Origin: Dama dama
Taxonomy: Eukaryota; Chordata; Mammalia; Artiodactyla; Cervidae
Assembly (NCBI RefSeq): GCF_033118175.1
Contig: NC_083698.1
Coordinates: forward strand, 66,309,001 to 66,373,000
Length of the DNA stretch: 64,000 nucleotides
Direction: 5' to 3'
Positions 11,442 to 22,990 of the stretch are shown here, piece by piece; position 1 is the first letter of the stretch; the number at the start of each line of letters is the position of its first letter. The position numbers and the translations under genes were made by a program. The notes beneath the pieces are model-generated. The model was given only the letters and a program-made list of their open reading frames with translations, was not told the DNA's origin and made no database searches.

Positions 11442-11551
11442 AGAGGTGTACAAATGTTCAAAATCTTGATTGGGTAATGGTAGTGGTTACACAAGTATGT
11501 ATGTATTTTATTTCAGGTAAAGTATACCTCAGTAAAGTTGATTGGAGGTTG
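11442..11551 (+). mobile_element. L1M LINE 3' region, part 2
   Basis: The L1 3' end resumes with AAATGTTCAAAATCTTGATT, GTAGTGGTTACACAAGTATG and TATACCTCAGTAAAGTTGAT. It joins the part ending at 10830 across the BovB insertion. Confidence 0.85.
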
Positions 11552-12954
11552 GGGGGGAAGAAGGCTCCAAGAACCCCTACCCAAATCAGAAAAAAATGAA
11601 ATAAAACCTAGCAATGATTTCCTTATACTCAGTAGTGTAACCTCCTTACCTTAAATACATCAACAATGAACAGGTATCCTGAGACAACAGGCTCTGGCTT
11701 AAATCAGCCAGCAGAGGGAACTCTCTCAAACTGAGGCTACATTAACCCAATGACCGCTGAAATTAACATCTAAACTGAAGATGTAACTCTTAACGTCTCC
11801 AAATTTCTCCCCTCTCCATAGGTGCAGACAGCCTCAGGTAGAAGAAGCTCAAACCATCCCAATAGAGAAATCAACCCCATTCCACTGAAGGTGAGCAAAA
11901 GGAAGGGGTCCATACCAGTAGGTTGGTGCTTCAGCATCCAAGTCAATTTCCTGCTCTGATCTTTAAGTGAATCTGGTAATTATTAAAGATGTTGGTAAAC
12001 AAGCCCTCCTCTTACTTGCCAACCCCAGCAATCAGAACTCTGCCACAGTGTGGTGCCTGCCTGCTCCACCACCACCCCCTCACCCCCAATTCATCTCAGT
12101 TGCCTGAGAGTGGGGTCTTGGCTTATTTTTGCCAACTGTTCTATAAATCTGGAGTCCCAGTGCTACCTAATGTCAAGTCACCCTAGAGCCATAGTGGTCT
12201 GCCATTTGCTTGCAGCCAGATTCGCGTGACAATCCACTCAACCCATTTACACCATCACACTCAGAATAGCCCCCTGCAGGAACTCCTTGAAATAGGGCCC
12301 TTGCCCGCTATTCTCTGACTTGGGTCTGCCATAGCCCTGGAAGGCCATCTGCCCATCCCGAGTGTCCTTGACACCATCTCCTGAAGCCTTCACAGATTTA
12401 TGAACCTCAGATTTGTCCCCAGAATGCCCACCCACCACCAACCAGACTCTGGTCCTCAAAGGCATTTAAGTCATTGTTTACCAGAAAATAAGTTGATGAG
12501 ACAACCATAAGTTTTTAGAGGGCAAATTCTGAATCACTGCAAAATAGTTCTGTTTATGTTGCATCTAGAATCATGAAACTTTAAAGTCAGGATGCTTCCA
12601 GAGCCCATGTACTTCAAGCACTTTATCAATCACTGAGAAATGGACATGGAGGTCCTACTTTTGAACATTTCCAGTAGGAGGCACTCACTACTTTTCAAGA
12701 TAATCCATTCTATTGTTAGGCAGATGTAATTGCTAAAAAATCCTTTATATGGATTTCAAATTTATCTCCTTGGACATCTACCATTACCTTGGTCTCTATT
12801 CCTTTGTAAGGAGCACAGAATTCTCTGTTTTATACAGTAGCATTTTAATTGCTTAAAGTCAGCATCCTTGCGCTCCTCCTCCTCCTGCTTCTCACATTAT
12901 TTCTTCTTAAGGCTCAGGGGGAAAAAGTCAATTTAATTCCATCCTGTTCTTACT
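11552..12954. other. unique DNA, no gene recognised
   Basis: The stretch is repeat-poor. A minus-strand open frame of 72 codons at 12247-12465 is somewhat Gly/Lys-rich, but has no splice sites flanking it and no recognisable domain. I leave it uncalled. Confidence 0.4.
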
Positions 12955-13330
12955 CAGTTCCAGATAGCATCCTGAATGCTTAAGATGCAAAGATGAGTAA
13001 GTTATGGTTCCTGCCTTCAAAGAGTTTATAGGAAGAGTTAGCAAGTCAAGGTGGACATTCAGAGGAGATAGCAGCACTGAATGGGCAGGGCAAGGCGGGG
13101 GGGAGTATTCCAGACTTTGGAAATAGTGGAATATTCTAGAAAAAGGATCAGTGGCATTGCTAGGGAGTTTTGTCTATTGCTTTGGGAGTTTTTTTGGAGG
13201 GAAGTGTAACAAGAGATAATGCTAGAAAGCATGCCAAAACCAGATCTCAAAGCACATTATAGACTATGCTCAAGAGTTCTAAGCAAGAGAATAACATAAC
13301 ATTTCCATTTTAGAAAGATTTCCTTGGTTT
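12955..13330 (-). mobile_element. possible L2 LINE fragment, antisense
   Basis: ATGCAAAGATGAGTAAGTTA followed by GTTCCTGCCTTCAAAGAG matches the antisense L2 3' motif 'gatacaaagatgaataagac...cctgccctcaaggag'. Downstream similarity fades, so only the first 100 bp or so is reasonably supported. Confidence 0.4.
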
Positions 13331-13389
13331 CTGTGGTATAGTGCTAGGTACAAGTTAAGCACTATTGTAGTGTTAATGATAAACTAAGT

Positions 13390-13873
13390 AGGAATAAACT
13401 ACAAGGAGGCAAATGATCTCTACACTGAAAACTGCAAAACAAAATACTGCTAAAGTAATGAAAGGAGGCATAAATAAATGGAAGGACATCACATATTCAT
13501 GGATTGTAAGACTTAACATTATTAGGGATCCAGTTCTACCTAAAGTGATCTACAGATTCAAACAACCGTTATCGAAATCCCAACAACATTTTTTTCTGCA
13601 GAAATAAAAAAACTCATCTTAAAATTAATAAGAAATCTCCAGGGGCCCCAAATAACCCCCAAATAGTCAAAACAAAGTTAAAAGACTTACCATCTCCTAA
13701 TTTCAAAACTTATTATAAAGCTATAGCAATCAACATAGTGTAGTACTGGCGTAAAGACTAACATACAGATCAATGGAGTAAAATAAAGAGCTCAGAAATA
13801 GACCCTCTCATATACAGTCAAATGATTTTCAACAAAGGTCCCAATACTGTTCAAGGGCAAAAGTACAGTCTTC
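13390..13873 (+). mobile_element. L1M LINE ORF2 remnant, part 1
   Basis: Decayed L1 ORF2 C-terminal coding sequence lies in the sense direction: ACTAAAATGATCTCTACACTG-like text, TATTCATGGATTGTAAGACT, TTCAAACAACCGTTATCGAA and GTACTGGCGTAAAGACTAAC. A 64-codon open piece at 13413-13607 is the best preserved part. Stops and frameshifts break the rest. It is interrupted by a Bov-tA at 13874. Confidence 0.85.
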
Positions 13874-14042
13874 GTCTGAGCTAATAAAGAATCCACTTGC
13901 AGTGCTGCAGACCTCTATTCCATCCCTGGGTTGGGAAGATGCCCTGGAGAAGAGAATGGCTACCCACTTCAGTGTTCTGGCCTGAAGAGAATTCCATGGG
14001 GTGGCCAAAAGTGGTACACAACTGAGCGACTTTCGCTTTCAG
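13874..14042 (+). mobile_element. Bov-tA SINE in L1M
   Basis: The tRNA-Glu-derived head (GAGCTAATAAAGAATCCACT, then TTCCATCCCTGGGTTGGG) is joined to the Bov-A body (GGCTACCCACTTCAGTGTTC, then AACTGAGCGACTTTCGC). It splits the L1M coding remnant. The 5' edge is slightly truncated and a target duplication is not clear. Confidence 0.85.
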
Positions 14043-15110
14043 CAAACAGTGCTGGAGAAACTGGATATCCACATGCAAAACAATGAAGTTGGATGCTTAC
14101 AGTACACCATGTACAAAAACTAACTCAAAATAGGTTAACGACCTAAACCTAAGAGCTAAAACTATAAAACTCTTGGAAGAAAAGATAGGGGGAAGCTTCA
14201 TAACATTGGATTTGACAATGACTTATTGGATATGATACCAAAAGCACAGGCAACAAAAGAAAAAATAGATACATTAGACTAATTAAAATTGAAAACTTTT
14301 GTAAATCAAAGGACACTGTCAAAAGAGTGAAAAGTCAACCCATAAAATGGGCACTTCATACCCACAATAAATAACCATTATTTCTTAAAGAGAAAGAAAG
14401 AAAATAATGAATACTGGCGGGGATATACAGAAATCGAAACTCCTGTGTACAGTTTATGGGAATGTAAACTTGTGCAGCTGCTGTGAAAATCAGTGTGGTT
14501 GTTCCTCAAAAAATAAACATGGAATTACCTCGTGATCCAGCAATTCCACTTCAAGGTGCACACCCTAAAAATAAAAGTAGGGACTCAAATAGATCATGTG
14601 TACACCGATGTTCATATCAGCATTATTCACAACAGCCTAAATATAAAAGCAACCAAATATCCATTGACAGATGAATGGGTAAACAAAATATGGTATGAAA
14701 ATACAATGTAGTATTATTTAGCCTTAAAAAGGAATGAAATTCTGACACATGCTATCACATGGATAAACCTTGACAACATTATGCAATGAGAAATAAGCCA
14801 AACACAAAAAGATAACTATTGTATTATTCCACTTGTATGTAGTACTTAGAGTAGTCAAATTAATAGAGACAGAAAATAGAAGTTATCGGAGGCAGAGGGG
14901 GAGGACATGGTAGAGAGTTATTATTTACTGGGTACAGAGATTCAGTTTGGGATGACAATAAAGTTCTGGAAATGGATGGGTAATGGTTGCCTGATGACAA
15001 TGTGAATGTACTTAATGTGACTGAACTGTGCATTTTAAATGGCTAAAATAGTAGATTTTATGTTATGTACATCTTACCACAATAGAAATTTAAGAAATAA
15101 AACAAAAGCA
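14043..15110 (+). mobile_element. L1M LINE ORF2 end and 3' UTR, part 2
   Basis: The L1 resumes with AGCAAACAGTGCTGGAGAAA and CTGGATATCCACATGC. It runs through CAATTCCACTTCAAGGTGC, CATTATTCACAACAGCC and CTTGACAACATTATGCAATG to the terminal TTTAAATGGCTAAAATAG and CTTACCACAATAGAAATTTA. All coding frames are broken. Confidence 0.85.
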
Positions 15111-15154
15111 AAACATGTGCCTTTCATGTATTGCTTTTCACGTATTGCTTGAGT

Positions 15155-15335
15155 TGATTTTCTCAACAATCCTATGAAGCAGGGACTATGATTCTCATTT
15201 TACAGATGAGAAATAGAGGCTCAGAGATGTTATGTGTTTTCCCTATGGAAATGGAGTGAGTAGGTGACGGAGCTAGGAAAGGGGACCCAGAGTCAGTTTC
15301 CAGGACTAGCCCCTAGAACCTACACACTGCTCACC
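15155..15335 (-). mobile_element. MIR SINE
   Basis: Clear antisense MIR: CAACAATCCTATGAAGCAGG, CATTTTACAGATGAGAAATA, GAGGCTCAGAGATGTTATG and GGTGACGGAGCTAGGAAAGG. Confidence 0.8.
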
Positions 15336-15380
15336 CTCCCAGGTGACTAACAAATTAAAGCATTATCTATGGCTGGGTAG

Positions 15381-15578
15381 GGGCTTCTCTGGTGACTCAG
15401 ACAGTAAAAAATCTGCCTTCAATGCAGGAGACCTAGGTTTGATCCCTGGGTCAGGAATATCCCTTGGAGAAGGGAATGGCTACCCACTCCAGTATTCTTG
15501 CCTGGGAAATCCCATGGACAGAGGGGGCTGGTGGGTTACAGTCCGAGGAGTCACAAAGAGTCAGACACGACTGAGCAA
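15381..15578 (+). mobile_element. Bov-tA SINE with target duplication
   Basis: A full-length Bov-tA starts GGGCTTCTCTGGTGACTC and has a B-box-like GGTTTGATCCCTGG. The Bov-A body GGAGAAGGGAATGGCTACCC follows, ending GTCAGACACGACTGAGCAA. It is flanked by an 11/12 match, ATGGCTGGGTAG at 15369-15380 and ATGGTTGGGTAG at 15579-15590, the target-site duplication. The 167-codon open frame running across it is an accident of SINE sequence. Confidence 0.95.
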
Positions 15579-15852
15579 ATGGTTGGGTAGAGAGAGAGGG
15601 CTAGGTGAGGAGGGGCCAGCCCCAGGCCTCTGCCCAGCCCCTGGCCTTAATAAACCCTTGATTCATCTGTTCTCTGATACTGGACAAACCAGGTGTGCCC
15701 CAGGGCCTTCTCTTTCTGACCTTTACCGCCTGCTGGTGGTAGAGACCTGTAGAAGATGCAACCCAGATATAGTCACTGTCAACATAAAGGGGCGTGTGAC
15801 CTACCCCCTAACTGGTACGGGGGGAGTTTCTTTACACATTCTCTGAAAAAAA

Positions 15853-16070
15853 TTTTCCCAGGTGGCGCTAGTGGTAAAAGAACCCACCTGCCAATGCAGG
15901 AGAAACAAGAAACGCAGGTTGAATCCCTAAGTAGGGAAGATCACCTGGAGGAGGAAATGGCAACACACTCCAGTATTCTTGCCTAGAGAATCCCATGGAC
16001 AGAGGAGCCTGGAGGGTTACAGTCAGTAGGTTGCAAAGAGTTAGACATGACTGAAGCGACTCAGCACCAG
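15853..16070 (+). mobile_element. Bov-tA SINE
   Basis: Bov-tA head TTTTCCCAGGTGGCGCTAGT is followed by the body GGAGGAGGAAATGGCAACAC, TTGCCTAGAGAATCCCATGG and TTAGACATGACTGAAGCGAC. The internal promoter B-box is degraded (GGTTGAATCCC). Confidence 0.9.
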
Positions 16071-16424
16071 AAAAGGCCTAAGGGAACACATGCCAGTCTA
16101 ACGATGTCTGGAGTTTACTCGGTCCTTATTCAGCCAGAAATCCTTTGAAGTTCAAAAAAAAAAGAAAGGAGAGTAGTAACTAACACTGTTGGTGAATCAT
16201 TCACTAAAACACTTGTACAGTCTGATTTTGGGGAAAAATCATACACTTGAAATTTCAAAATGTTAATGTTTTATTAGTACGTGTGCTGGTTTTCAATAAA
16301 TTAATAGATTGAATTAATATATTATTAATTAGGAGTATGCTGGTTTTTAGTATATTAATAAATCTTTCTTTTCTGAACTTCCCCTTTGAAAGAAAACAGT
16401 GTTATTACTAAAGACTCCATATTA

Positions 16425-16600
16425 TTAATATTTATTGAGCTCTTACTACATGTAAGCTTTTCACATGTTTTATTTACTCCTCACAAAATCTCATTTTATA
16501 GCTGAGAAAACACACAAAGATTAAGTAACCAGTCCAATGTCAAATATAATAGAGAGTTGATAGTCACACCAGACAGTCTAATCCAAGTCCTCACTATAAG
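16425..16600 (-). mobile_element. MIR SINE
   Basis: Antisense MIR order is retained: TTATTGAGCTCTTACTACAT, CACATGTTTTATTTACTCCT, TTATAGCTGAGAAAACAC and a degraded core. It is an old copy. Confidence 0.7.
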
Positions 16601-17693
16601 CTAGACCCATGATCTGGGGAAACACATCCACTCTTCGGAGCCCATTTTCCTCACCTGGGAAATGAAGGGATTGGACCAGAGGATGTGGAACATTTCCTTC
16701 CAGCTTGGACACCTTTATTTCCTTGTCTCCACAGGCAAATGATACACCATGAGGGCTTCCTACATGGCTGTCCACCAACATTTCCCTGCTTAAATTATGG
16801 GGACCATTAATGCTGAAGGGCTGAAAAGGAGAGGTGTGCTTGGCTAAAACTAACACGCCCCAGTCTGCCTTTACTCTTGAACTTCATTCGCCCTCTACTA
16901 CCTTAACATCTCAACTATCTTAACAGAGTATCCCCCAACTCTGAAATTACCAATAAAAGAAAACAACAGACATAAACATTCAAGACCAAAGAAGAGAAAA
17001 GGGTTTGAATTGGTATTCTCATTGCACTTCCTTCTTTCTTCCCCTGAAGTCACAGAAATTCTTCCCACTTGTGAAATCCCTAACAAGCCTAGGGAGTGGT
17101 GTGCTGGTAAATGTGTAACAACTAGCTCTCCAAGATGACAGAAAAGCCGTAATTGGTAGCATCTACTGAGTTTTGTAAATATTCCTGCCATGACTGATTT
17201 CAAGCTACCAACACCAAGTCACTGACCATGAAGCTGGAAAAAGGTATGAGCCACTAGGAGTGAGCACCAGCCTACCACCGAGTCTGAGTCATGGCATTAT
17301 TGCATCTGTAAGCCTTGCAGTCTAAAGTATTACTCATTTGTCCATTTGACAAACTTTTTTAATGCTAGGAATATGAACAAGGTATCCATTAAATTAGTTC
17401 TTTATTATAAATCAAATCTTCTATTGGGTTCAATCCGAAATAATATTATTTCCCCAGCATTTCCCCACAGAAGTTCCTTCAGACAAGACAGGTGGAATGA
17501 TGGCTTTTCTACCTTCAAATAATTCACTTACCCAAATCAGAAGAGACAATTTGTTCATCTAGTGATTCTCATTAATATTCAAAGTACTAGAGAAAGTGGC
17601 CTCCAAATGACCTTGACTATAGAACCCTAAAGGGTTTTGTTATAGTTTACAAAACCAGTGCAAAAGAAAAGAGTCACCTCTAGAAAATGCTTT
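16601..17693. other. unique DNA, no gene recognised
   Basis: I see no repeat family. The longest open frame is 101 codons on the minus strand (16898-17203), with no domain or splice context. Confidence 0.4.
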
Positions 17694-17834
17694 CTTCACA
17701 ACCCACACATGTCTCAAATATGCCAATGTAGAGAGAAATTATTATAGACGTATTATAGAAAGTATTAAGATATAACCCTTCTATAATACTTTCTCTCTAC
17801 GTTGGCATATTTGAGATATGTGTGGGCTGTGAAG
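17694..17834. repeat. long inverted repeat (54-bp arms, 33-bp loop)
   Basis: The left arm 17694-17747 pairs with the reverse complement of the right arm 17781-17834. My alignment shows 50 of 54 positions identical with no gaps. Arms begin CTTCACAACCCACACATGTC and end ATTATAG. The right arm abuts a MIR. The arms match no transposon termini that I recognise. It could be a template-switch palindrome, a MITE relic, or the source of a hairpin RNA. Confidence 0.9.
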
Positions 17835-17837
17835 AAC

Positions 17838-18040
17838 TCTGGAGCTTAATCGCTTGGATTCAAATCATACTTCCACTGCTTACTAGCTGTGTGATCTTGG
17901 GGAAAAATTACTTAACCTCTCTGCGTTTTGATTTTCTCACTATAAGATGAGGTTCATGACAATAGTAGCTGTTGTGAGAACTAAGTAAATATACATACAA
18001 TACCTAGAACAACATATAGTAAGTTCTATCTAACTATTAG
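17838..18040 (+). mobile_element. MIR SINE, near full length
   Basis: Sense MIR: CTCTGGAGCTTAATCGCTTG, GGATTCAAATCATACTTCC, CTTACTAGCTGTGTGATCTT, TTACTTAACCTCTCTGCG and AACAACATATAGTAAG. It begins immediately after the right arm of the inverted repeat. Confidence 0.9.
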
Positions 18041-18245
18041 CAGTTATTAGCAAAGGTTTCTTGAATGTTGTCTAAGTATGTCTTTGCAACTAGATGGAGC
18101 AGCCCGCAAACTCTTTGCGTAATCTCCTGCAGTATTTATTAACACACATACTATGACTTCAGCAAATTCCTGTTGAATAAGCAAAGGAACTAATTAATTG
18201 GTTAAATGTGACTGGATCAATGGGACTACAAAACATTCTCACTAC

Positions 18246-18358
18246 AGGGACTTCCCTGGCTACAGTCCACTGGTAAAGACTCAGGGGGCACGGGTTTCAG
18301 CCCTGGTTGGGGAACTAAGATCCCACATGCTGAGTGGCATGGCCCCAGAAAAAATTCT
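18246..18358 (+). mobile_element. CHR-type SINE (tRNA-Glu-derived)
   Basis: It starts AGGGACTTCCCTGGCTACAG, then GGGGAACTAAGATCCCACAT and GCATGGCCCCAGAAAAAA. This is the cetartiodactyl CHR family order, ending in a short A-tail. Confidence 0.85.
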
Positions 18359-18479
18359 TGCCACAAATAAACCATTCAGTCTCTCACCATCTTGGGAATA
18401 CTTATCTCTCCATAAGCCTCTCTGAAGATAAGGAAAATAATCAGGAATAAGTACCTGGAGTAATTTGTCAGAGTGCTTT

Positions 18480-18870
18480 ACATGTGTATATGTTCAGAAA
18501 TGTTTATTCTATATAAGCAAGAATAAATTAAAACAATGTAAACATTCTACATCAAGGGAAAGGTTGAATAAATTATGATATAGCCATTAGATATTTATGT
18601 TTTCAGTAAGTATTTATCAACACACAAAAAAATGCCCTAATTGTAATAATGAAAGCAGAAGCATATAAAATTAAATGAACAAGATAATCCCAATGTTCGT
18701 TTTTAAAAACGTGTTTGCATTAGGGAGAAATAAAGAGACATAAGAAATATGCCATAATCACTACAGTAGCTATCTCTGGTTGGTGGGATTTAGGGTGATT
18801 TTGGGAGGATATATTTCTGTATTTCCTAAAGTGATAAAAAGGAAAGATGATATAGATCTGGAGTATCAAC
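18480..18870 (+). mobile_element. L1M-like LINE 3' UTR fragment
   Basis: Sense L1 3' UTR phrases are visible though worn: AAATTATGATATAGCCATTA, AGTAGCTATCTCTGGTTGGT and TTTCTGTATTTCCTAAAGTG. Edges are approximate. Confidence 0.5.
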
Positions 18871-20175
18871 CTTGGAATTAGTGTGTCAAGAATGAAATAA
18901 TAAAAAAAAAAAAGAATGAAATTATGTGTTCTTATTTGCATGTAGATTCGCTGACCCAACCACCTCCATGGACCAGTTACACCACCCACCCGCATATCCA
19001 ACCAGTCTGACATTGGCCCCACCTATTCCATCTCTCTCCCAACCTCCCAAAGTGTCCCAAATCTGACATGACAGTATAATCTATGTTTTGCAAATATGAC
19101 TCCAACATCCACCTAGCTATTTGGAAGTACCAATGATTACCTTAATTTTTCACATTCCTTTCAGATATCTGACTTTATTAGGTAACAGTCAACCTCACAT
19201 AGACATATTTCTACCTATTAAAAATCAAGCACATTTGCGTTATCTCCTGCCCTTGAGGTGCCTGATACAAGGGAAGCATGATTGAGTACTTTACTGATAA
19301 GACTGAACAAATCTATCTTTCGAAATAGGCTACAGGAAAATCCAGGATGGAGATGTGTGATATCCATTAAAATCTAGCTAAGTTTGGGTAAAAGATGGGT
19401 CTCAATTTAGTGAAGTGAGAATTCTAGAGTATTTGTTTAGTAAAAACCATTTTATTACTCTCGAATCCAAATGGGCTTGAAGCACAATGTTACAAGTCTA
19501 AACGGAGGTAGCAAGTATATCATTGGCTCCTGCATTTAGGAACAGGTTAAGAACTATTTATAATGAGCAAGTCTGATTTCATTTTCCAATGTGTTTAAAA
19601 TAGTTTATTCAAAATGATAAAAAAGCTACTTATTCCCTTAAGTAGTGCAATGTTTAGCAATCTTATTTTTATTCTTAATTTACTTACATTCACCTCTCCT
19701 CAAGGCAATCTCAAGCCCAAGCCTATCTAAAGCATCATAAATCTCAAACTGCTGAGCTAAATCAATAAGGCTTTATAGTGTATCTTTCTTTTAAAAAATG
19801 AAGAAGAAGAGGCATAACTTAAATGCAGCTGGAGAAATGCACACAAGTTATTTCTCTCTTAGCTCCTTTGCTATGAGGAACCAAGCCCAAGTCCTATTTT
19901 CGTTGTGAGGAAAATCTCACAACAGCAGGCACAGCTCAGGACACAATCAGCCCAAGTAAGAAGAAACAGGAGAGTGGTTTTAGCAGCTCCTGACATATTG
20001 AGGAGAGGAAATAGTTAATACCAAGGAACAATTTTACTGTCAACCAAAATGTGCTGTTTCTGTCAGCATGTCATTAATTTCATGGAAATTATTTATGTAC
20101 GTGACATTTGTTAAGTTCCCCTCCACCATGTCACTAACATGCTATATTTTTTTCTTATGTTTATTGTCTGTCTCC
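18871..20175. other. unique AT-rich DNA
   Basis: An A12 run sits at 18902-18913. The rest is unique, AT-rich text, with conserved-looking homeobox-type TTAATTT and TTAAT motifs around 19560-19690. No gene is recognised. Confidence 0.4.
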
Positions 20176-20330
20176 AGACAGACAGATGGAACTTAGAACG
20201 TAAGCTCCATGAAGGAATGGGTTTGCCTTTGGGGTTTTGTTTTTCTTTTTCTTTTTTGCTTTTGCAGTATTAGATTGAAAATGTGCCAGCACATTGGAGG
20301 TGCTCCAAAAATATCTGTTGAATGAGTCAG
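20176..20330 (+). mobile_element. L2-like 3' end with internal poly(T)
   Basis: GAACGTAAGCTCCATGAAGG and GTTGAATGAGTC are sense L2/MIR 3' phrases. They are separated by a T-rich insert around 20236-20263. It is short and diverged. Confidence 0.45.
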
Positions 20331-22504
20331 GCTTCCTCATAAACAAGGGGTATATTCCTAAGATGTCTGTGATGCAGGAGAAAGAGCACTGGGTTCGGAG
20401 TATGCAGTAAAGTAGCACTTTGCTTGGCTCACACTAGACAATGACCATCTTGGGGGTAAAGAGATGGGTGAATGGATGTAGATGATGGACAGATGTTATA
20501 ATGATAACTCTCCTTATCTGTAAAATGAAGATGATTATCCATTACGAAAACCATATGAAAAAGGTGTGACATCCTGTTTACTCAATCACTCTCTTTTTTC
20601 TTGTAGCTAATGTAGAGGAAGATGGAACTGGGCAGTGAGAACCCCAGGCACCTAAGACAAGGAAAGAAATCATCTAATCTCCTGTGTAAATGAGAGGAGA
20701 CAGGAATTTGGGTAGAAGTGTATGTTTTTATTCTGTCTTGTAGTGCTGCCAAATCAAGACAGGGTTTGAGCAGAGAGGCAGGCGGGAGGCAGCCAAGTGG
20801 AGCAAGTGAGCTGGGCACCCAGAGTCCAATGAGACGTGAGTGAACAGCCGTCAGTTTCACTCCGGCAGCTTCTGTGAACTGAGAGGCATGCGATTGTCAG
20901 GTGAGGTGACGAAAGTCCCTGATGGATACTCGGGATTTTAGTTCTGGTCATTAAGTCTCAAGGGTAATTCAGCCCCAGTGGTTCTGTTCTTAGATTTGTG
21001 CTTTTCGCTACAAGAGATAAAGCCTTTGGCTTCCCCATCCCTTGTGCAGCCTTCAGATGTGTGGTGTGGGAGGTCTACTCAGTTAGAGCCGAAGTCTTCC
21101 GAGTGCAGCACCAGCTGCTTTGGTGGGCAGAATAGGGGAAGGACCCTGTGTCCTGAGAAAACCAGGGAGGCTGGAGGTGCAGAGGAAAACCACAAGCCAG
21201 CGGTGGCATGAGACCTGGACCCCCTAATAGTGGCAGGCAGGTTTGGGAAGGGTGAAACAGCTCCCCCAGAAGAAACCTCAAATGGCTATTGGTAGTGAAC
21301 TGGGGTATTCTGGTTGAGAAAAGAGTTTTCTTCCCACTCTTGCTGCCTTCAGTTTGGAGTTCTCAGTCTGTCCCAAAGCTATCTAGTCCCAAAGCTATCA
21401 AGAAAATCACGTTGTCTGAAGACCTCAGCCCTTCCTGTGGGTAATGGGTCAAGATGCAAATTCTCTACCAATAAGAGACCCCCAGGCTCTCACAGGCCCC
21501 AGCCATTGTTCTTTCAGTACGGACTGCTCCAAATCTCTGCTGTTGTAAAGCCTGTGGGAGGCTGGACAATCAGCAGTCTTTGAAATCAAACCCCAGGAGC
21601 AGTCAGGAAAACCTAAACATGCCTTTCTCCTGTGAACACAAGCTGTCCTGTGTTAGAAAGAGACTTTCCTACCTCAATCAGTAGGAACGGTAAGGCTGCT
21701 CAGATGTCCCCAAACAGAAAGGAACTGAGATCAGCATTGGGCTGGCTGGTTTCCCACCTGTGATTGACATGGAAACTGTACCTCTTAATCTCCAACAAGC
21801 AAAACATCTCTCGCTGGGATGTGATCAACCTATGGCTCAAAATATAGTTGATTTGTCCATGCTTTTTTGTAGCTGTCGTTCCAAAGAACAGCCCATGTTA
21901 ATTGATGTGTCACCTTAATTCTCACATGAGTCTTTTTGTGTTAAAATCATAATGGTGGGAGTAATCCACCAACCAGGTGTGGCAGGCATGTGGGGAGAAA
22001 GCGAACGACAAGGAAAAGATCTGGAAACCATGTGCAGGTGAAGTATGACTGAGATTCCATCCTTATCTAAACCCCATTTTCTGGCAGTACTACTGAGACC
22101 CAGAACAGAGAGAGGAGGAAGCGCAGAACAGGTTCCAGAGAGTGGTCAGCTGGAACTGACCCGAGTTGGAAGCAGGGGTGGGAGATGCACTCTACCCCCA
22201 ACCCCTTGAGAAGAGAAGGGACTCAGGCATTAGACTCAACTGTGGTGGGGGGTGGGGGGAATGTGTTATAGAGAGCAAGCTCCCAGTGAAGATGCGACTC
22301 AGGGTCTCTCTCAGGCGCAAGCCCTCTTTTCTCCCTTCCCATTGCTCCCTCTGGAATTTTTGTAGAAGGGGTACCTTGAGATTATCATATTAATATCATA
22401 AGCTCAGCCAAACTTCTCCCTAACCCCACAGTCTGCCCATTCCACTAGGATCCTGTAATAAGACCTACCATCCTCTGATGTGACCCAGGTGCCTAGGAAA
22501 ATGC
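20331..22504. other. unique DNA, no gene recognised
   Basis: A faint MIR core (CTTATCTGTAAAATGAAGAT) is at about 20490-20560. A 16-bp direct repeat, TCCCAAAGCTATC twice, is at about 21371-21399. Several open frames of 75-92 codons occur on both strands, but none shows splice borders or a domain. Confidence 0.4.
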
Positions 22505-22711
22505 TGGGTGCCTAAGTGTTTAATAAATATTTGCCGAGTACATGTACTTAATGAATACTTCCTACATATCAGTCATTGTGCTAAGATCTTTGTGACTATT
22601 ATTTCTTTTCATTGTCACAAGAAGCTTGCAAGGTATATACCAACCTTGTTTTTCAGATGGAGACATTGAGACTAAGAGATGTTAAAGTATTCAAAATCCT
22701 GCCACCTGGTG
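22505..22711 (-). mobile_element. MIR SINE, part 1 (split by Bov-tA)
   Basis: Antisense MIR: CTTCCTACATATCAGTCATT, GTGCTAAGATCTTTGTGAC, TTTTCAGATGGAGACATTGA and GACTAAGAGATGTTAAAG. It ends at the target duplication CACCTGGTG (22703-22711). Confidence 0.75.
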
Positions 22712-22920
22712 CAAAGTGTGTTAGTTGCTCAGTTGTGTCCAAGTCTTTGCCACCCCTTGAACTATAGCCCACCAGGCTCCTCTGTCCATGGAATTCTCCA
22801 GGCAAGGATACTGGAGTGGGTAGCCATTCCCTTCTTCAGGGGATCTTCCCAACCCAGAGATAGAACCTGGGACTCCTGCATTGCAGGCAGACTGTTTACC
22901 GTCTGAGCCCCCAGGGAAGT
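22712..22920 (-). mobile_element. Bov-tA SINE inside a MIR
   Basis: The minus-strand Bov-tA reads on the plus strand as TTAGTTGCTCAGTTGTGTCC, CAGGCAAGGATACTGGAGTG, AACCCAGAGATAGAACCTGG and CAGGGAAGT. It is bounded by a perfect 9-bp target duplication, CACCTGGTG, at 22703-22711 and 22921-22929. Confidence 0.95.
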
Positions 22921-22929
22921 CACCTGGTG

Positions 22930-22990
22930 TAACAGGAAGTTAAATCTGGATCCCTCCTCACATGTTCAAATACAGAGCTCTTCGTTACAA
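22930..22990 (-). mobile_element. MIR SINE, part 2
   Basis: The remaining MIR tRNA-like end, AGTTAAATCTGGATCCCTCC, continues the element interrupted by the Bov-tA. Confidence 0.55.

Noticed and set aside
10851..11453. Two minus-strand open frames with protein-like sequence
   Set aside because: They are the broken reverse-transcriptase C-terminus of BovB, not a host gene.
12247..12465. 72-codon minus-strand frame that looked like a processed pseudogene
   Set aside because: I could not match it to any protein family and saw no poly(A) tail or target duplication.
15343..15846. Longest open frame in the window (167 codons, plus strand)
   Set aside because: Its first part is translated Bov-tA SINE with a clear target duplication; the frame is a SINE-flank chimera.
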